From the NCBI GenBank assembly GCA_002779595.1, contig PEWF01000031.1:1-8236 (forward strand): a DNA stretch of 8,236 bases. Reading direction: 5' to 3'. Positions within the stretch are counted from its first letter, which is position 1, and every line of letters begins with the position of its first letter. Made by a program: the position numbers and the translations under genes. Below are positions 1 through 6,923 of this stretch, piece after piece. The DNA comes from an archaeon CG07_land_8_20_14_0_80_38_8 (GTDB lineage: Archaea > Nanobdellota > Nanobdellia > Tiddalikarchaeales > Tiddalikarchaeaceae). Below the pieces are notes generated by a model. That model saw only the letters and a program-made list of their open reading frames with translations, had not been told where the DNA came from and ran no database searches.

Positions 1-99
1 TTTTTCATCATGCAAACAATAACCCAAACGAGTGCTGGGCGAAACAGTATCATAAATTTCTTCATTAACCTTTCTAAGGACAAGAATCAAATCTTCCAT
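1..99 (-). CDS. N-terminal fragment of an unrecognised protein (partial, runs off the left edge)
   Basis: Reading the minus strand from an ATG at 99 gives 33 codons with no stop to the window edge, beginning MEDLILVLRKVNEEIYDTVS. The composition is that of a normal soluble protein: an amphipathic start, then a stretch containing SPSTRLGYC and HDEK. The frame stays open upstream of this ATG to a stop at 133-135, but no better start lies there. A weak TATA-like AATTAAGC on the minus strand at 124-131 sits about 28 bases before the ATG, the spacing seen at other starts in this window, which supports this start. The gene is divergent from tmk, with 35 bp between the two starts. I do not recognise the family, and 33 residues are too few to assign a function. 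Confidence 0.55.
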   Translation of the reverse strand, partial: MEDLILVLRKVNEEIYDTVSPSTRLGYCLHDEK

Positions 100-103
100 A
101 AAA

Positions 104-113
104 GAATTAAAAA
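104..113 (+). promoter_or_regulatory. TATA-like box for tmk
   Basis: The A/T-rich GAATTAAAAA is centred about 26-27 bases before the tmk ATG at 135. In archaea the TATA box lies about 25 bp upstream of the transcription start, so the message would begin at or next to the ATG, meaning it is leaderless. No Shine-Dalgarno sequence is visible before this ATG, which fits. The same 35-bp gap must also hold the promoter of the divergent gene at 1-99. Confidence 0.45.
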
Positions 114-134
114 CACCACTAATGCTTAATTGTT

Positions 135-767
135 ATGATAATAGTTTTAGAAGGCGCTGACGGGAGCGGGAAAAGCACTCAGGCAAAAAAATTATACGAA
201 CACTTAACAAAGAAAGGTTATGAATGCGAATTAATGAAATTCCCTTATTATGACAGCGCGACAGGGAAGAAAATAAAAAAATACCTTGATTGCGAACTAA
301 AAATGACAACCCTTGAATTCACAAGGGCGCAGTATGAAAACAAACTCGAAAAAAACGAGACAATACAAAAATACCTGAATGAAGGCAAAATAATAATCCT
401 TGACAGGTACTCGTTAAGCACTTACGTTTACGCAGCAGCAAATTATGACGAGCCTGAAAGGACAAAAATTATCAGCACTGTCAAGAATTGGCAGAAAAAC
501 CTTGTAAAAATAAGTTTAGGATTCTTCCTCGATTTGCCGCTGAAAATAAGCAACGAAAGGACTGGCGAAAGAGCAGAAAATAAAGACTTGTTCGAAAAAA
601 ATAATGAATACATGAAAAAAGTTTACGAAGTTTACAAAACAGAAGCAGAAAAGGAAGGGTACGCAATAATAAACTGCGCAAACCATGAAGGATTGCAGAA
701 TAGCAGGGATGAAATATTCAAAGAAATCCTCAACAGCATTAAATCAAAAACAAGTCTAAACGTTTAA
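135..767 (+). CDS. tmk: Thymidylate kinase (dTMP kinase)
   Basis: This cytosolic enzyme phosphorylates dTMP to dTDP with ATP, a required step in dTTP synthesis. The 210 residues match the family's usual length. The P-loop GADGSGKST is at residues 7-15. A KFPYYDSATGKKIKKYL segment at 35-51 matches the substrate-side region of the family. The DRY motif is at 90-92, followed by the helix STYVYAAANY. The LID region at 141-150 (ERTGERAENK) carries Arg142 and Arg146. A Gly/Ser P-loop without the extra arginine, together with arginines in the LID, resembles the bacterial (type II) arrangement rather than the yeast/human one. The start is fixed by the P-loop lying seven residues in and by a TATA-like box about 27 bases upstream. 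The gene overlaps the convergent membrane-protein gene by 29 bases at its 3' end. Family assignment is secure; the type II label is inference from two motifs. Confidence 0.96.
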   Translation: MIIVLEGADGSGKSTQAKKLYEHLTKKGYECELMKFPYYDSATGKKIKKYLDCELKMTTLEFTRAQYENKLEKNETIQKYLNEGKIIILDRYSLSTYVYAAANYDEPERTKIISTVKNWQKNLVKISLGFFLDLPLKISNERTGERAENKDLFEKNNEYMKKVYEVYKTEAEKEGYAIINCANHEGLQNSRDEIFKEILNSIKSKTSLNV

Positions 768-1779
768 CCATAACTGCCTGATTATTATAAAAATTTTTCA
801 AACCTGCAAGGAATCCTGACTCGCCCTTTGCATGCTTTCGGTACCACTTATACGCGAACAAGATAATCCTGTCATACTCGTTCTTCTCGTCATGATTTGA
901 CAGAGCAGGACTATCCCTTAACGCAATGCCTGAATCAGTGAATTCATACTTCAAACCCTCAGCCCTGCCAATCACCCTCTTCAAATAGGAAATGAAACTC
1001 CCGCGCTTCTTATCCTTCAGGTTATTAATCAGTTTGTTAAGCATTGCTTCATGCAGTTTCAGGCTTGACTCAGTCAATAATCCGAAGCATAAGATGAAGC
1101 AACCGATTACTGACAATAATGATGACAATTTGAACAAGAAATCCGCCTCCCTGAAACCTGCAGATAATAATATCAGCGCCATGCCTGATGATACGAGCAA
1201 AAACTTATTCTTCAAAGGCAGAACATTAACTGAAGAAACTGCAAAATTGTAAAAAATAAAAGCAGAATAAATTATTGAAAAAGATAAGAGGAATAAATGC
1301 ATGCCAGTGCTTGACAAAGTGTCAAAATCCTGAAGGAAAGAATTAACTGCAAGAATGCTCAAAGAGAAAATAATCAAGGGAGAAAAAATAAGGATTAAAT
1401 AATTCCTGTTCCTGAAAATTAACGAATCCTTAACAATAAACGATGCAATAAGCATTAAAGTCAAGGAGCACATCATTGAAAAAACTGAAAAAACGTTAAT
1501 AAGGACTCTGCCGAAAGATGTCAGGAAAAAAATGCTCCCAAGAATGCTGAGCCCGAAATAAGCCAGAATGAAAAAAGCAGCCATTAAAATAATCTTGGAA
1601 ACAAACCTCTTAACTCCGCCGCCGAATAATAACAGGAAAACAACACTCATCAATAAGATAATGTCAACCATGAAAAAAATGCTGTCAACGTATTCAGGAT
1701 AAGCGAAACTGAAATAAGTGGAGAGGAAAGTCAGACTAATACCAACGCACATCAAATAAAAAATGTAAACCTTGTCCAT
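739..1779 (-). CDS. Polytopic membrane protein of unknown function, about eight helices plus cytosolic C-terminal domain
   Basis: The 346-residue product has hydrophobic segments at roughly residues 4-25, 33-52, 62-86, 92-116, 127-147, 159-182, 193-208 and 215-235. Positive charges fall in alternate loops (K57/R58, K117 with R123/R125, K190/K192), so the positive-inside rule suggests eight helices with both ends in the cytosol. Residues about 238-346 are soluble and charged, with a lysine-rich stretch near 250-260 and an aromatic/basic segment near FAYKWYRKHAK. I see no histidine-kinase H-box, ATP-binding motif or transporter signature. The layout resembles sensor-type proteins with a membrane region and a small output domain, but that is only an analogy. 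The start follows a GGGGAT stretch at 1784-1789 that could serve as a weak ribosome binding site. The last 29 bases overlap the 3' end of tmk on the other strand. The coding call is firm; the function is unknown. Confidence 0.82.
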   Translation of the reverse strand: MDKVYIFYLMCVGISLTFLSTYFSFAYPEYVDSIFFMVDIILLMSVVFLLLFGGGVKRFVSKIILMAAFFILAYFGLSILGSIFFLTSFGRVLINVFSVFSMMCSLTLMLIASFIVKDSLIFRNRNYLILIFSPLIIFSLSILAVNSFLQDFDTLSSTGMHLFLLSFSIIYSAFIFYNFAVSSVNVLPLKNKFLLVSSGMALILLSAGFREADFLFKLSSLLSVIGCFILCFGLLTESSLKLHEAMLNKLINNLKDKKRGSFISYLKRVIGRAEGLKYEFTDSGIALRDSPALSNHDEKNEYDRIILFAYKWYRKHAKGESGFLAGLKNFYNNQAVMVKRLDLFLI

Positions 1780-1810
1780 TTAAATCCCCTTCATTATAAA
1801 AGGATGCGGG

Positions 1811-1820
1811 TTTTTAAAAT
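1811..1820 (-). promoter_or_regulatory. Candidate TATA box for the eight-helix membrane protein
   Basis: On the minus strand this reads ATTTTAAAAA, centred about 36 bases before the ATG at 1779. It would place the transcription start near 1790, leaving a leader of about 10 bases that includes GGGGAT. A second A/T-rich element, TTTTATAAT at 1794-1802, lies only about 19 bases from the ATG, too close for a leaderless start. The choice between the two is uncertain. Confidence 0.4.
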
Positions 1821-1849
1821 AGTAACTGCTGCTGAAAAATTCATAAATA

Positions 1850-1857
1850 TTTATATA
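1850..1857 (+). promoter_or_regulatory. TATA box for the radical-SAM activase
   Basis: TTTATATA is centred 27.5 bases before the ATG at 1881, inside an A/T-rich stretch (1841-1875). The spacing predicts a leaderless message. No Shine-Dalgarno sequence precedes the start codon. The box shares the intergenic region 1780-1880 with the promoter of the divergent membrane-protein gene. Confidence 0.6.
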
Positions 1858-1880
1858 TTCAATTAATTTAACTATAACGT

Positions 1881-2579
1881 ATGCAGGTTTACTTTGCAGG
1901 AATACAGGAAGTTTCAAGCATAGATTATCCAGGAAAATTATGTTCAGTTGTCTTCTTTCAGGGCTGCAATTTAAGATGCAGGTTCTGCTACAACGCTGAC
2001 CAGTTAGGATTCACCAATAAAAAACCATTAAACCACATTTTTTCCGAAATAACCAAAAATCTGCAGGTAATTAACAGTGTAATGCTCAGCGGCGGAGAAC
2101 CGCTCATTCATGAAGAGGCAATACTGAAAATCAGGGAATGGTGCAATAATCACGACTTAAAATTGGGAGCGGAAACTAACGGGACATTCCCAACCCGTTT
2201 GCAGAGATTAATGGAATTGAAAGCATTTGATTTCATAGCAATGGACGTTAAAAGCGCATTCAATGAAGATGATTACGAGAAAGTAACTGGTTGCAGAAGG
2301 ATGTTCCCCCAATACATGAAAAGTTTCAGACTGCTCAAAAACAGCAGAGTCCCGCACGAGTTCAGATTAACAGTCACTCCCGCACTGCACAGCATTGAAA
2401 ACATTATGGCAATAAACGAGGAAGTAAAACCCTCAAAATTAGTACTGCAAAGATTCCAGGCAGGCGAGAAAGTAATGGACAAAACCTTAAACAACGTATT
2501 CTTCCCCTCGCACTTTGAAAAAAGATTAAAGATGTGGAGCAGCAGGCAGAAAAATACTGAAATGAGATTCTGGAACTAA
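1881..2579 (+). CDS. Radical SAM protein, anaerobic ribonucleoside-triphosphate reductase activase type (NrdG2-like)
   Basis: The 232-residue protein carries the radical-SAM cluster motif GCNLRCRFCYN at residues 28-38, with Cys29, Cys33 and Cys36 spaced CX3CX2C to bind a [4Fe-4S] cluster. SGGEPL at 70-75 contacts the S-adenosylmethionine. The N-terminus, with SSIDYPGKLCSVVFFQGCN, is the hallmark of the family usually annotated as the activator of anaerobic ribonucleotide reductase. Such activators cleave SAM to a 5'-deoxyadenosyl radical and place a glycyl radical on the partner enzyme NrdD. No NrdD is in this window, so the partner is not shown. Related activases for pyruvate-formate lyase share the same fold and remain an alternative. 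The start is supported by a TATA box 27 bases upstream. The gene stands alone, with serS following after 54 bp under its own promoter. It suggests an anaerobic or microaerobic lifestyle. Confidence 0.87.
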   Translation: MQVYFAGIQEVSSIDYPGKLCSVVFFQGCNLRCRFCYNADQLGFTNKKPLNHIFSEITKNLQVINSVMLSGGEPLIHEEAILKIREWCNNHDLKLGAETNGTFPTRLQRLMELKAFDFIAMDVKSAFNEDDYEKVTGCRRMFPQYMKSFRLLKNSRVPHEFRLTVTPALHSIENIMAINEEVKPSKLVLQRFQAGEKVMDKTLNNVFFPSHFEKRLKMWSSRQKNTEMRFWN

Positions 2580-2602
2580 CAAATTATCCTCATCAGCAAT
2601 AA

Positions 2603-2610
2603 TTTTAAAA
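2603..2610 (+). promoter_or_regulatory. TATA box for serS
   Basis: TTTTAAAA is centred 27.5 bases before the serS ATG at 2634. The message would start at the ATG, and no Shine-Dalgarno sequence is visible in between. This separates serS transcriptionally from the upstream activase gene. Confidence 0.6.
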
Positions 2611-2633
2611 ACGTGTTAATCATTAATTAAATC

Positions 2634-3911
2634 ATGCTTGACATAAACCTGTTCAGGACTAATCCTGAAATTATAAAAAAGGATTTGAAGAAAAGAGACA
2701 ATACTGAAAAGATTGGATGGGTTGACGAAGTAATAAAATTAGACTCTGAGTGGAGAAAACTCACCCAGAAAAGGGACATATTAAAAAATCTGAGAAACAC
2801 GGTGAGCAGGGAGATTGCCTCAACAAAAGACAAAAAAGAGAAAACCAAGAAAATTAATGAGATGAAAAAAAATAATGAATCAATACTCGCGGCAGAGAAA
2901 AATATTAACGAGAAAAAGGAAAAAATTGACTACTACTTGGCAAGGATTCCGAACATATTAGACGACGACGTGCCAGCAGGAAAAGACGACACAGAAAACG
3001 TTGAATTATACGCTTCCGGAAAAAAACCAAAATTTAATTTTAATCCGAAAAGGCATCAGGAATTGTGCGAAAAAAATGACTGGTATGATTTGGAGCGCGG
3101 CGCGAAAGTTGCAGGAGCAAGAAGCTACTACTTAAAAAATGATTTGGCAGTCCTTGAACACGCAATAATACAATACGCTATGGATTACCTCTTAAAGAAA
3201 GGGCATACATTCATGACCGTCCCCTACATGTGTTATAACAAGTGCTTTTACGCAACAGGATTCCTGCCCGCAGGAGAGGAAGACATTTACAGGATAGAAA
3301 ATGAAGACACAAGCCTTATCGGGACAAGCGAAGTGCCATTAGTCGCGTACCACATGGACGAAACACTGCTTGAAAGCGAGCTTCCGAAAAAATTCGGAGG
3401 ATTCAGCGCGTGCTTCAGAACAGAAGCAGGAAGCCACGGAAAAGATGAAAAAGGATTATTCAGGGTTCACCAATTCAACAAGATAGAAATGGTAATATTA
3501 TGCAAACCAGAAGACAGCCCAAAAATCTTTAAACACTTGCTTAAAACTGCTGAAGAATTCTGGCAAAGCCTTGGAATACACTACAGAGTAGTTAACATAT
3601 GCACTGGTGACATGGGAGTCACGGCAGCAAAAAAGTATGACATAGAAGCATGGTTCCCAGGGCAGGACAAATACCGGGAAGTCGGGAGCTGTTCAAACAT
3701 AAAAACTTACCAATCCAGAAGGGCAAATATTAAATACAGGGAAGAAAACGGGAAGCCGCCGAAAGATTACGTCCACACCTTAAATAACACTTTAATCGCA
3801 GTTCCAAGAGGTATGATCCCAATGCTTGAACAATTCCAGACAAAGGAAGGCAAAGTCAAAATACCAAAAGTGCTGCAGCCATACATGAACGGGAAGAAAA
3901 TTATCGGATAA
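2634..3911 (+). CDS. serS: Seryl-tRNA synthetase (common class II type)
   Basis: This cytosolic enzyme charges tRNA(Ser) with serine using ATP. At 425 residues it is the usual length of the widespread form, not the rarer methanogen-type SerRS. Residues about 30-100 are rich in Lys and Glu with heptad-like spacing, matching the N-terminal antiparallel coiled coil that grips the long variable arm of tRNA(Ser). The serine-binding TSE loop is at 231-233. Motif 2 is CFRTEAGSHGKDEKGLFRVH starting at residue 260, with Arg262 and Glu264 as ATP and serine contacts. CTGDMG and EVGSCSN follow in the expected order. Motif 3 carries Arg392 in VPRGMIPMLEQFQ, and the C-terminus has the usual VLQPYM. Where many homologues have Ala in motif 3 (AILE), this one has Pro (PMLE), a mild variant. 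The start is supported by a well-placed TATA box. The assignment is secure. Confidence 0.96.
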   Translation: MLDINLFRTNPEIIKKDLKKRDNTEKIGWVDEVIKLDSEWRKLTQKRDILKNLRNTVSREIASTKDKKEKTKKINEMKKNNESILAAEKNINEKKEKIDYYLARIPNILDDDVPAGKDDTENVELYASGKKPKFNFNPKRHQELCEKNDWYDLERGAKVAGARSYYLKNDLAVLEHAIIQYAMDYLLKKGHTFMTVPYMCYNKCFYATGFLPAGEEDIYRIENEDTSLIGTSEVPLVAYHMDETLLESELPKKFGGFSACFRTEAGSHGKDEKGLFRVHQFNKIEMVILCKPEDSPKIFKHLLKTAEEFWQSLGIHYRVVNICTGDMGVTAAKKYDIEAWFPGQDKYREVGSCSNIKTYQSRRANIKYREENGKPPKDYVHTLNNTLIAVPRGMIPMLEQFQTKEGKVKIPKVLQPYMNGKKIIG

Positions 3912-3916
3912 AAACC

Positions 3917-3924
3917 TTTTAAAT
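3917..3924 (+). promoter_or_regulatory. TATA box for the PIN-ATPase-KH operon
   Basis: TTTTAAAT is centred 27.5 bases before the ATG at 3948, just after the serS stop codon at 3909-3911. It predicts a leaderless message that would carry the following three overlapping genes. Confidence 0.6.
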
Positions 3925-3947
3925 AATCGGATTAATTCTAATTTATC

Positions 3948-5807
3948 ATGGAAAGAAAAGGAACAGCAAAAACCGGAGAATCATACGTGCCTGACTCGAG
4001 CGTACTCATTGAAGGATTAGTCAGCGAAATGATTGAAAAAAAAGAAATACAAGGCACTATCATATTGCCTGCTGCTACGCTCGCAGAACTGGAGCATCAG
4101 GCAAATAATGACTCACCAAGCGGATACTTGGGAATAGACGAAATCAAAAAATTAAAAGAGTTAGAGGAGAAAAAGAAGATAATCCTTAACTACTCAGGAA
4201 GAAGGCCATCACCATTAGATATTAAGAACGCTAATAAAGGAGAAATTGACAATTTAATCCGCGAAGTTGCAGCGGAAAATAATGCCACATTGATAACAGC
4301 GGACAAAGTCCAGCACGAAATCACGAACGCGATGGGCATAAAAAGCATACTGAAAGTTTTTGAGAAAAATGTTGAAACTATAAGCATAGAAAAATTCTTC
4401 GACGAAACAACTATGAGCGTGCACCTGCGCGATAATACAACTCCTAAAGCCAAGAAAGGAAAACCAGGAGAATGGAAATTCGAAGAAATAAGCAAAAATA
4501 AATTAACAACTAATGAAATCAAGGATTATGCAAAGGAAATCACTGAAAAAGCCAACATGGACCCTAACAGTTTCATAGAAATAGAAAAAAGAGGCTCAAG
4601 CATTGTTCAGTTCAGGAATTACAGGATAGTAATGACTCACCCGCCGTTAAGCGACGGCTGGGAAATCACTGCAGTGCGGCCAGTGAAAATATTAACATTG
4701 GACGATTATCATATTAATGAAAAACTGCACACCCGCCTGGAGAAACAAGCTGAAGGAATACTCGTTGCAGGAGCGCCGGGCAACGGAAAAAGCACGTTCT
4801 GCCAGGCACTGGGAATTTTTTACTTAAAAAATAATAAGATTGTAAAAACAGTAGAAGCGCCAAGGGACTTAATACTCCCGCCTGAAATCACCCAATACTC
4901 AAAAAATGTTGGAACTAATGAGGAAATACACGACATATTATTATTATCACGGCCTGATTACACTATTTTTGACGAGATAAGGAATACTGACGATTTCGAA
5001 CTATTCAAGGATTTAAGATTAAGCGGTGTCGGAATGGTGGGAGTAGTCCACGCCACTAACCCTATAGACGCAATACAAAGATTCATAGGAAGAGTGGAAT
5101 TAGGAATGGTTCCAAGCATAATAGACACAGTAATATTCATAGACAAAGGGCAAATCGGAAGAGTACTAGAAATTAACATAACTGTAAGGGTGCCGAGCGG
5201 GATGACAGAAGCAGACTTAGCACGGCCAATAGTAGAAGTCAAGGATTTCATGACAGGAGAATTAGCCTATGAAATGTACACTTTCGGCGAGCAAACAGTA
5301 GTAATCCCGGTAAAGGACATGCCAAAGCACAGCGTTGCAAGAAACATAGCCAAAGACGTTCTAAAGGAAAAAGTAATGAAAGAACTGCCGAAGAATACTC
5401 CATTCAAAATAAGCATGCCTTCAGAAAACACCATAGAAATACAAGTCCCAAAAGACAAAATAGCAGGAATAATAGGCAGGAAAGGGGCAAATATTGGACA
5501 ACTGGAAAAAAAAATAGGAGTCAATATTCAAGTCAGGGAATTAACCGGCGAAGACTCAGGACAAGAAGACTATAACAATGAAAGTGACAGTGCTGATTAT
5601 ACAATAAAAGAAGGCAGAAGAAGCGTTGAAATCATCCTCAACCCGAGAATGGAAGGGAAAAATGTTGAAATATTCAGCGAAGGCAAATTAATATTATCAG
5701 GCAGCGTAAGCAGGAAAGGAAGCATAAAATTAAACAAGAAAACCTCTGAAGCGCAGAAATTAATCCAGTTAAAAAATTTAGGCAAAAAATTGCAGGTAAG
5801 GGTATGA
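3948..5807 (+). CDS. PIN domain - VirB11/PilT-like ATPase - KH domain protein (PINc/VapC family ATPase)
   Basis: This 619-residue protein belongs to a conserved archaeal family. An N-terminal PIN domain (about 10-145) shows the acidic residues expected for metal-dependent RNase folds: Asp16 (PDSS), Glu47, Asp101 and Asp119 (TAD). A secretion-type ATPase domain follows (about 215-430), with Walker A GAPGNGKST at 275-283 and a Walker B-like DYTIFDE at 337-343, then GVVHATNP, typical of PilT/VirB11 enzymes. A KH RNA-binding domain lies at about 490-532, with its GxxG loop GRKG at 510-513. An acidic linker (about 533-551) leads to a small basic C-terminal domain (about 555-619) rich in beta-type sequence. 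The likely role is ATP-driven RNA handling or cleavage in the cytosol. It is not a pilus motor, since no pilin or membrane partner is nearby; substrate and activity are not shown by the sequence. Its stop overlaps the next start in ATGA (5804-5807). Confidence 0.93.
   Translation: MERKGTAKTGESYVPDSSVLIEGLVSEMIEKKEIQGTIILPAATLAELEHQANNDSPSGYLGIDEIKKLKELEEKKKIILNYSGRRPSPLDIKNANKGEIDNLIREVAAENNATLITADKVQHEITNAMGIKSILKVFEKNVETISIEKFFDETTMSVHLRDNTTPKAKKGKPGEWKFEEISKNKLTTNEIKDYAKEITEKANMDPNSFIEIEKRGSSIVQFRNYRIVMTHPPLSDGWEITAVRPVKILTLDDYHINEKLHTRLEKQAEGILVAGAPGNGKSTFCQALGIFYLKNNKIVKTVEAPRDLILPPEITQYSKNVGTNEEIHDILLLSRPDYTIFDEIRNTDDFELFKDLRLSGVGMVGVVHATNPIDAIQRFIGRVELGMVPSIIDTVIFIDKGQIGRVLEINITVRVPSGMTEADLARPIVEVKDFMTGELAYEMYTFGEQTVVIPVKDMPKHSVARNIAKDVLKEKVMKELPKNTPFKISMPSENTIEIQVPKDKIAGIIGRKGANIGQLEKKIGVNIQVRELTGEDSGQEDYNNESDSADYTIKEGRRSVEIILNPRMEGKNVEIFSEGKLILSGSVSRKGSIKLNKKTSEAQKLIQLKNLGKKLQVRV
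5794..5807 (+). promoter_or_regulatory. Translational coupling junction: SD-like stretch and ATGA overlap
   Basis: The purine-rich AGGTAAGGG at 5794-5802 lies directly before an ATG (5804) that overlaps the stop of the PIN-ATPase gene as ATGA. A second ATGA overlap occurs at 6400-6403, preceded by GCAGGAT at 6384-6390. These internal starts have purine-rich or SD-like sequence, unlike the leaderless first genes of the window, and fit coupled translation on one message. Confidence 0.45.
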
Positions 5808-6403
5808 AAGTACTATTCTTTTCAGACGCGCACGCAGACAAAAAAAGCATAAAAAAAGTAATAGAAAAAAGCCGGAATGCAGACTTGCTGGTATGCGCTG
5901 GTGACTTAAGCATGATGGAAGAAGGATTCGGGGAAATGCTTGAAGAACTAAAAAAAGTTAACAAGAAAATATTAATAATACCAGGCAATAATGAAACCCC
6001 TGACTTCATGGACGAAGGAATAGACGATTACGAAAACATTATATCAATAGAGGACGAGATTTACCAGGACATGAACATTAAATTCTTGGGAATAGGCGGA
6101 AGCACAATCACGCCGTTCAACACCCCTTACGAATTATCAGAAGGTGAGTTCAGGAAAAAATTAAGCAAATACGACAACACCATAACAGTATTAGTGACTC
6201 ACTCGCCTGCAAAGGACACAAAACTTGACAAAACCAGCACAGGACTGCACGTCGGAAGCTCTGCAATACGCGAATGGGTTGAAGAAAACCAGCCAAAACT
6301 TCACTGCTGCGGACACGTTCACGAAAATGCAGGAAAAGAAGAAATGATAAAAAACACTTTAAGCTTCAACCCCGGAGCAGAAGGCAGGATAATAAAAATA
6401 TGA
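5804..6403 (+). CDS. Calcineurin-like metallophosphoesterase
   Basis: The 199-residue protein carries the ordered metal-binding motifs of the family: SDAH at 7-10 (Asp8, His10), GD at 33-34, GNNE at 61-64, TH at 132-133 and GHVH at 170-173. Together they make a two-metal site for hydrolysing phosphomono- or phosphodiesters. In many family members the third motif is GNHE or GNHD. Here the catalytic histidine position is Asn63, as also occurs in small predicted phosphoesterases of the Icc-related group, so the enzyme may prefer different substrates, but this cannot be judged from sequence. There is no signal peptide, so it is cytosolic. It is the middle gene of a three-gene set, overlapping both neighbours by four bases, which points to a job shared with the PIN-ATPase-KH protein and the AK6-like kinase. 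The substrate is unknown. Confidence 0.9.
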   Translation: MKVLFFSDAHADKKSIKKVIEKSRNADLLVCAGDLSMMEEGFGEMLEELKKVNKKILIIPGNNETPDFMDEGIDDYENIISIEDEIYQDMNIKFLGIGGSTITPFNTPYELSEGEFRKKLSKYDNTITVLVTHSPAKDTKLDKTSTGLHVGSSAIREWVEENQPKLHCCGHVHENAGKEEMIKNTLSFNPGAEGRIIKI

Positions 6404-6918
6404 AAATATTAATCACAGGAGCGCCGGGCACAGGGAAGACCAGCATCAGCAAAATTTTAAGCCAATTAATGAAGATTCAATACTTTGACATCAAAAAAAT
6501 CATTAACTCGCACCCGGAAGTTGTTGAAAGAATAGAATGCAAAGAGAAAATAATCAATCCATTATTAAAAAAAATATTAGCAAAAGAGTTGCCGAAGGAT
6601 TACATTATTGACACGCACTTAATAGAGTACGCGCCAAAAACCGACGTCACAGTAATACTCAGGTGCAACCCAATAATATTAAGAAAAAGACTTGAAAAAA
6701 GGAAATATTCCAAAAAGAAAATCAGGGAAAATTTGGAAGTTGAAGTCATAGATTACTTCACGCAGCTAACAAAAAATGACAAAGTCATAGAATACAACAC
6801 CTCAAAAAATACAATAAAAGAAAATGCCGAGAAAATAAAAAACAAGATAATAAAAAAAGAATACAGCAAAGGAAGCATTCAATGGACAAAAAAAGAATAC
6901 TTCACAATGCTGAAATAA
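6400..6918 (+). CDS. AK6/Fap7-like adenylate kinase family protein
   Basis: This 172-residue P-loop kinase has Walker A GAPGTGKT at residues 7-14, directly after a short first strand. The DTH triplet at 71-73 stands where AK6 proteins have a D-x-H Walker-B-type motif. The segment RCNPIILRKRLEKRKYSKKK, starting at residue 88, and the NLEVE that follows are characteristic of the AK6/Fap7 group. Members are broad NMP kinases or ATPases; the yeast member and archaeal homologues bind ribosomal protein uS11 and act in small-subunit maturation. The last 20 or so residues (from about 152, containing SIQWTKKEYF) extend beyond the conserved core. It is the third gene of the ATGA-linked set after the metallophosphoesterase. 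Whether this protein works in ribosome assembly, nucleotide balance or both is inference from its family. The gene is convergent with a small minus-strand gene, with five bases between the stops. Confidence 0.9.
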   Translation: MKILITGAPGTGKTSISKILSQLMKIQYFDIKKIINSHPEVVERIECKEKIINPLLKKILAKELPKDYIIDTHLIEYAPKTDVTVILRCNPIILRKRLEKRKYSKKKIRENLEVEVIDYFTQLTKNDKVIEYNTSKNTIKENAEKIKNKIIKKEYSKGSIQWTKKEYFTMLK

Positions 6919-6923
6919 AATCC

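Noticed and set aside
992..1252. Plus-strand reading frame of 86 codons inside the membrane-protein gene
   Set aside because: It lies fully antisense to a long coherent membrane protein, has no promoter or ribosome binding site and has no recognisable features.
1261..1500. A-rich plus strand even across a minus-strand gene, considered as a replication-strand skew
   Set aside because: The gene encodes a hydrophobic membrane protein whose codons are rich in T at the second position, which explains the excess of A on the other strand. The window is too short to claim a replication signal.
4190..4522. Minus-strand frames inside the PIN-ATPase gene (also near 4958-5251 and 5267-5524)
   Set aside because: They are antisense to conserved domains with intact motifs, and their hydrophobic, Ser/Ile/Phe-rich products are typical antisense artefacts of A-rich coding sequence.
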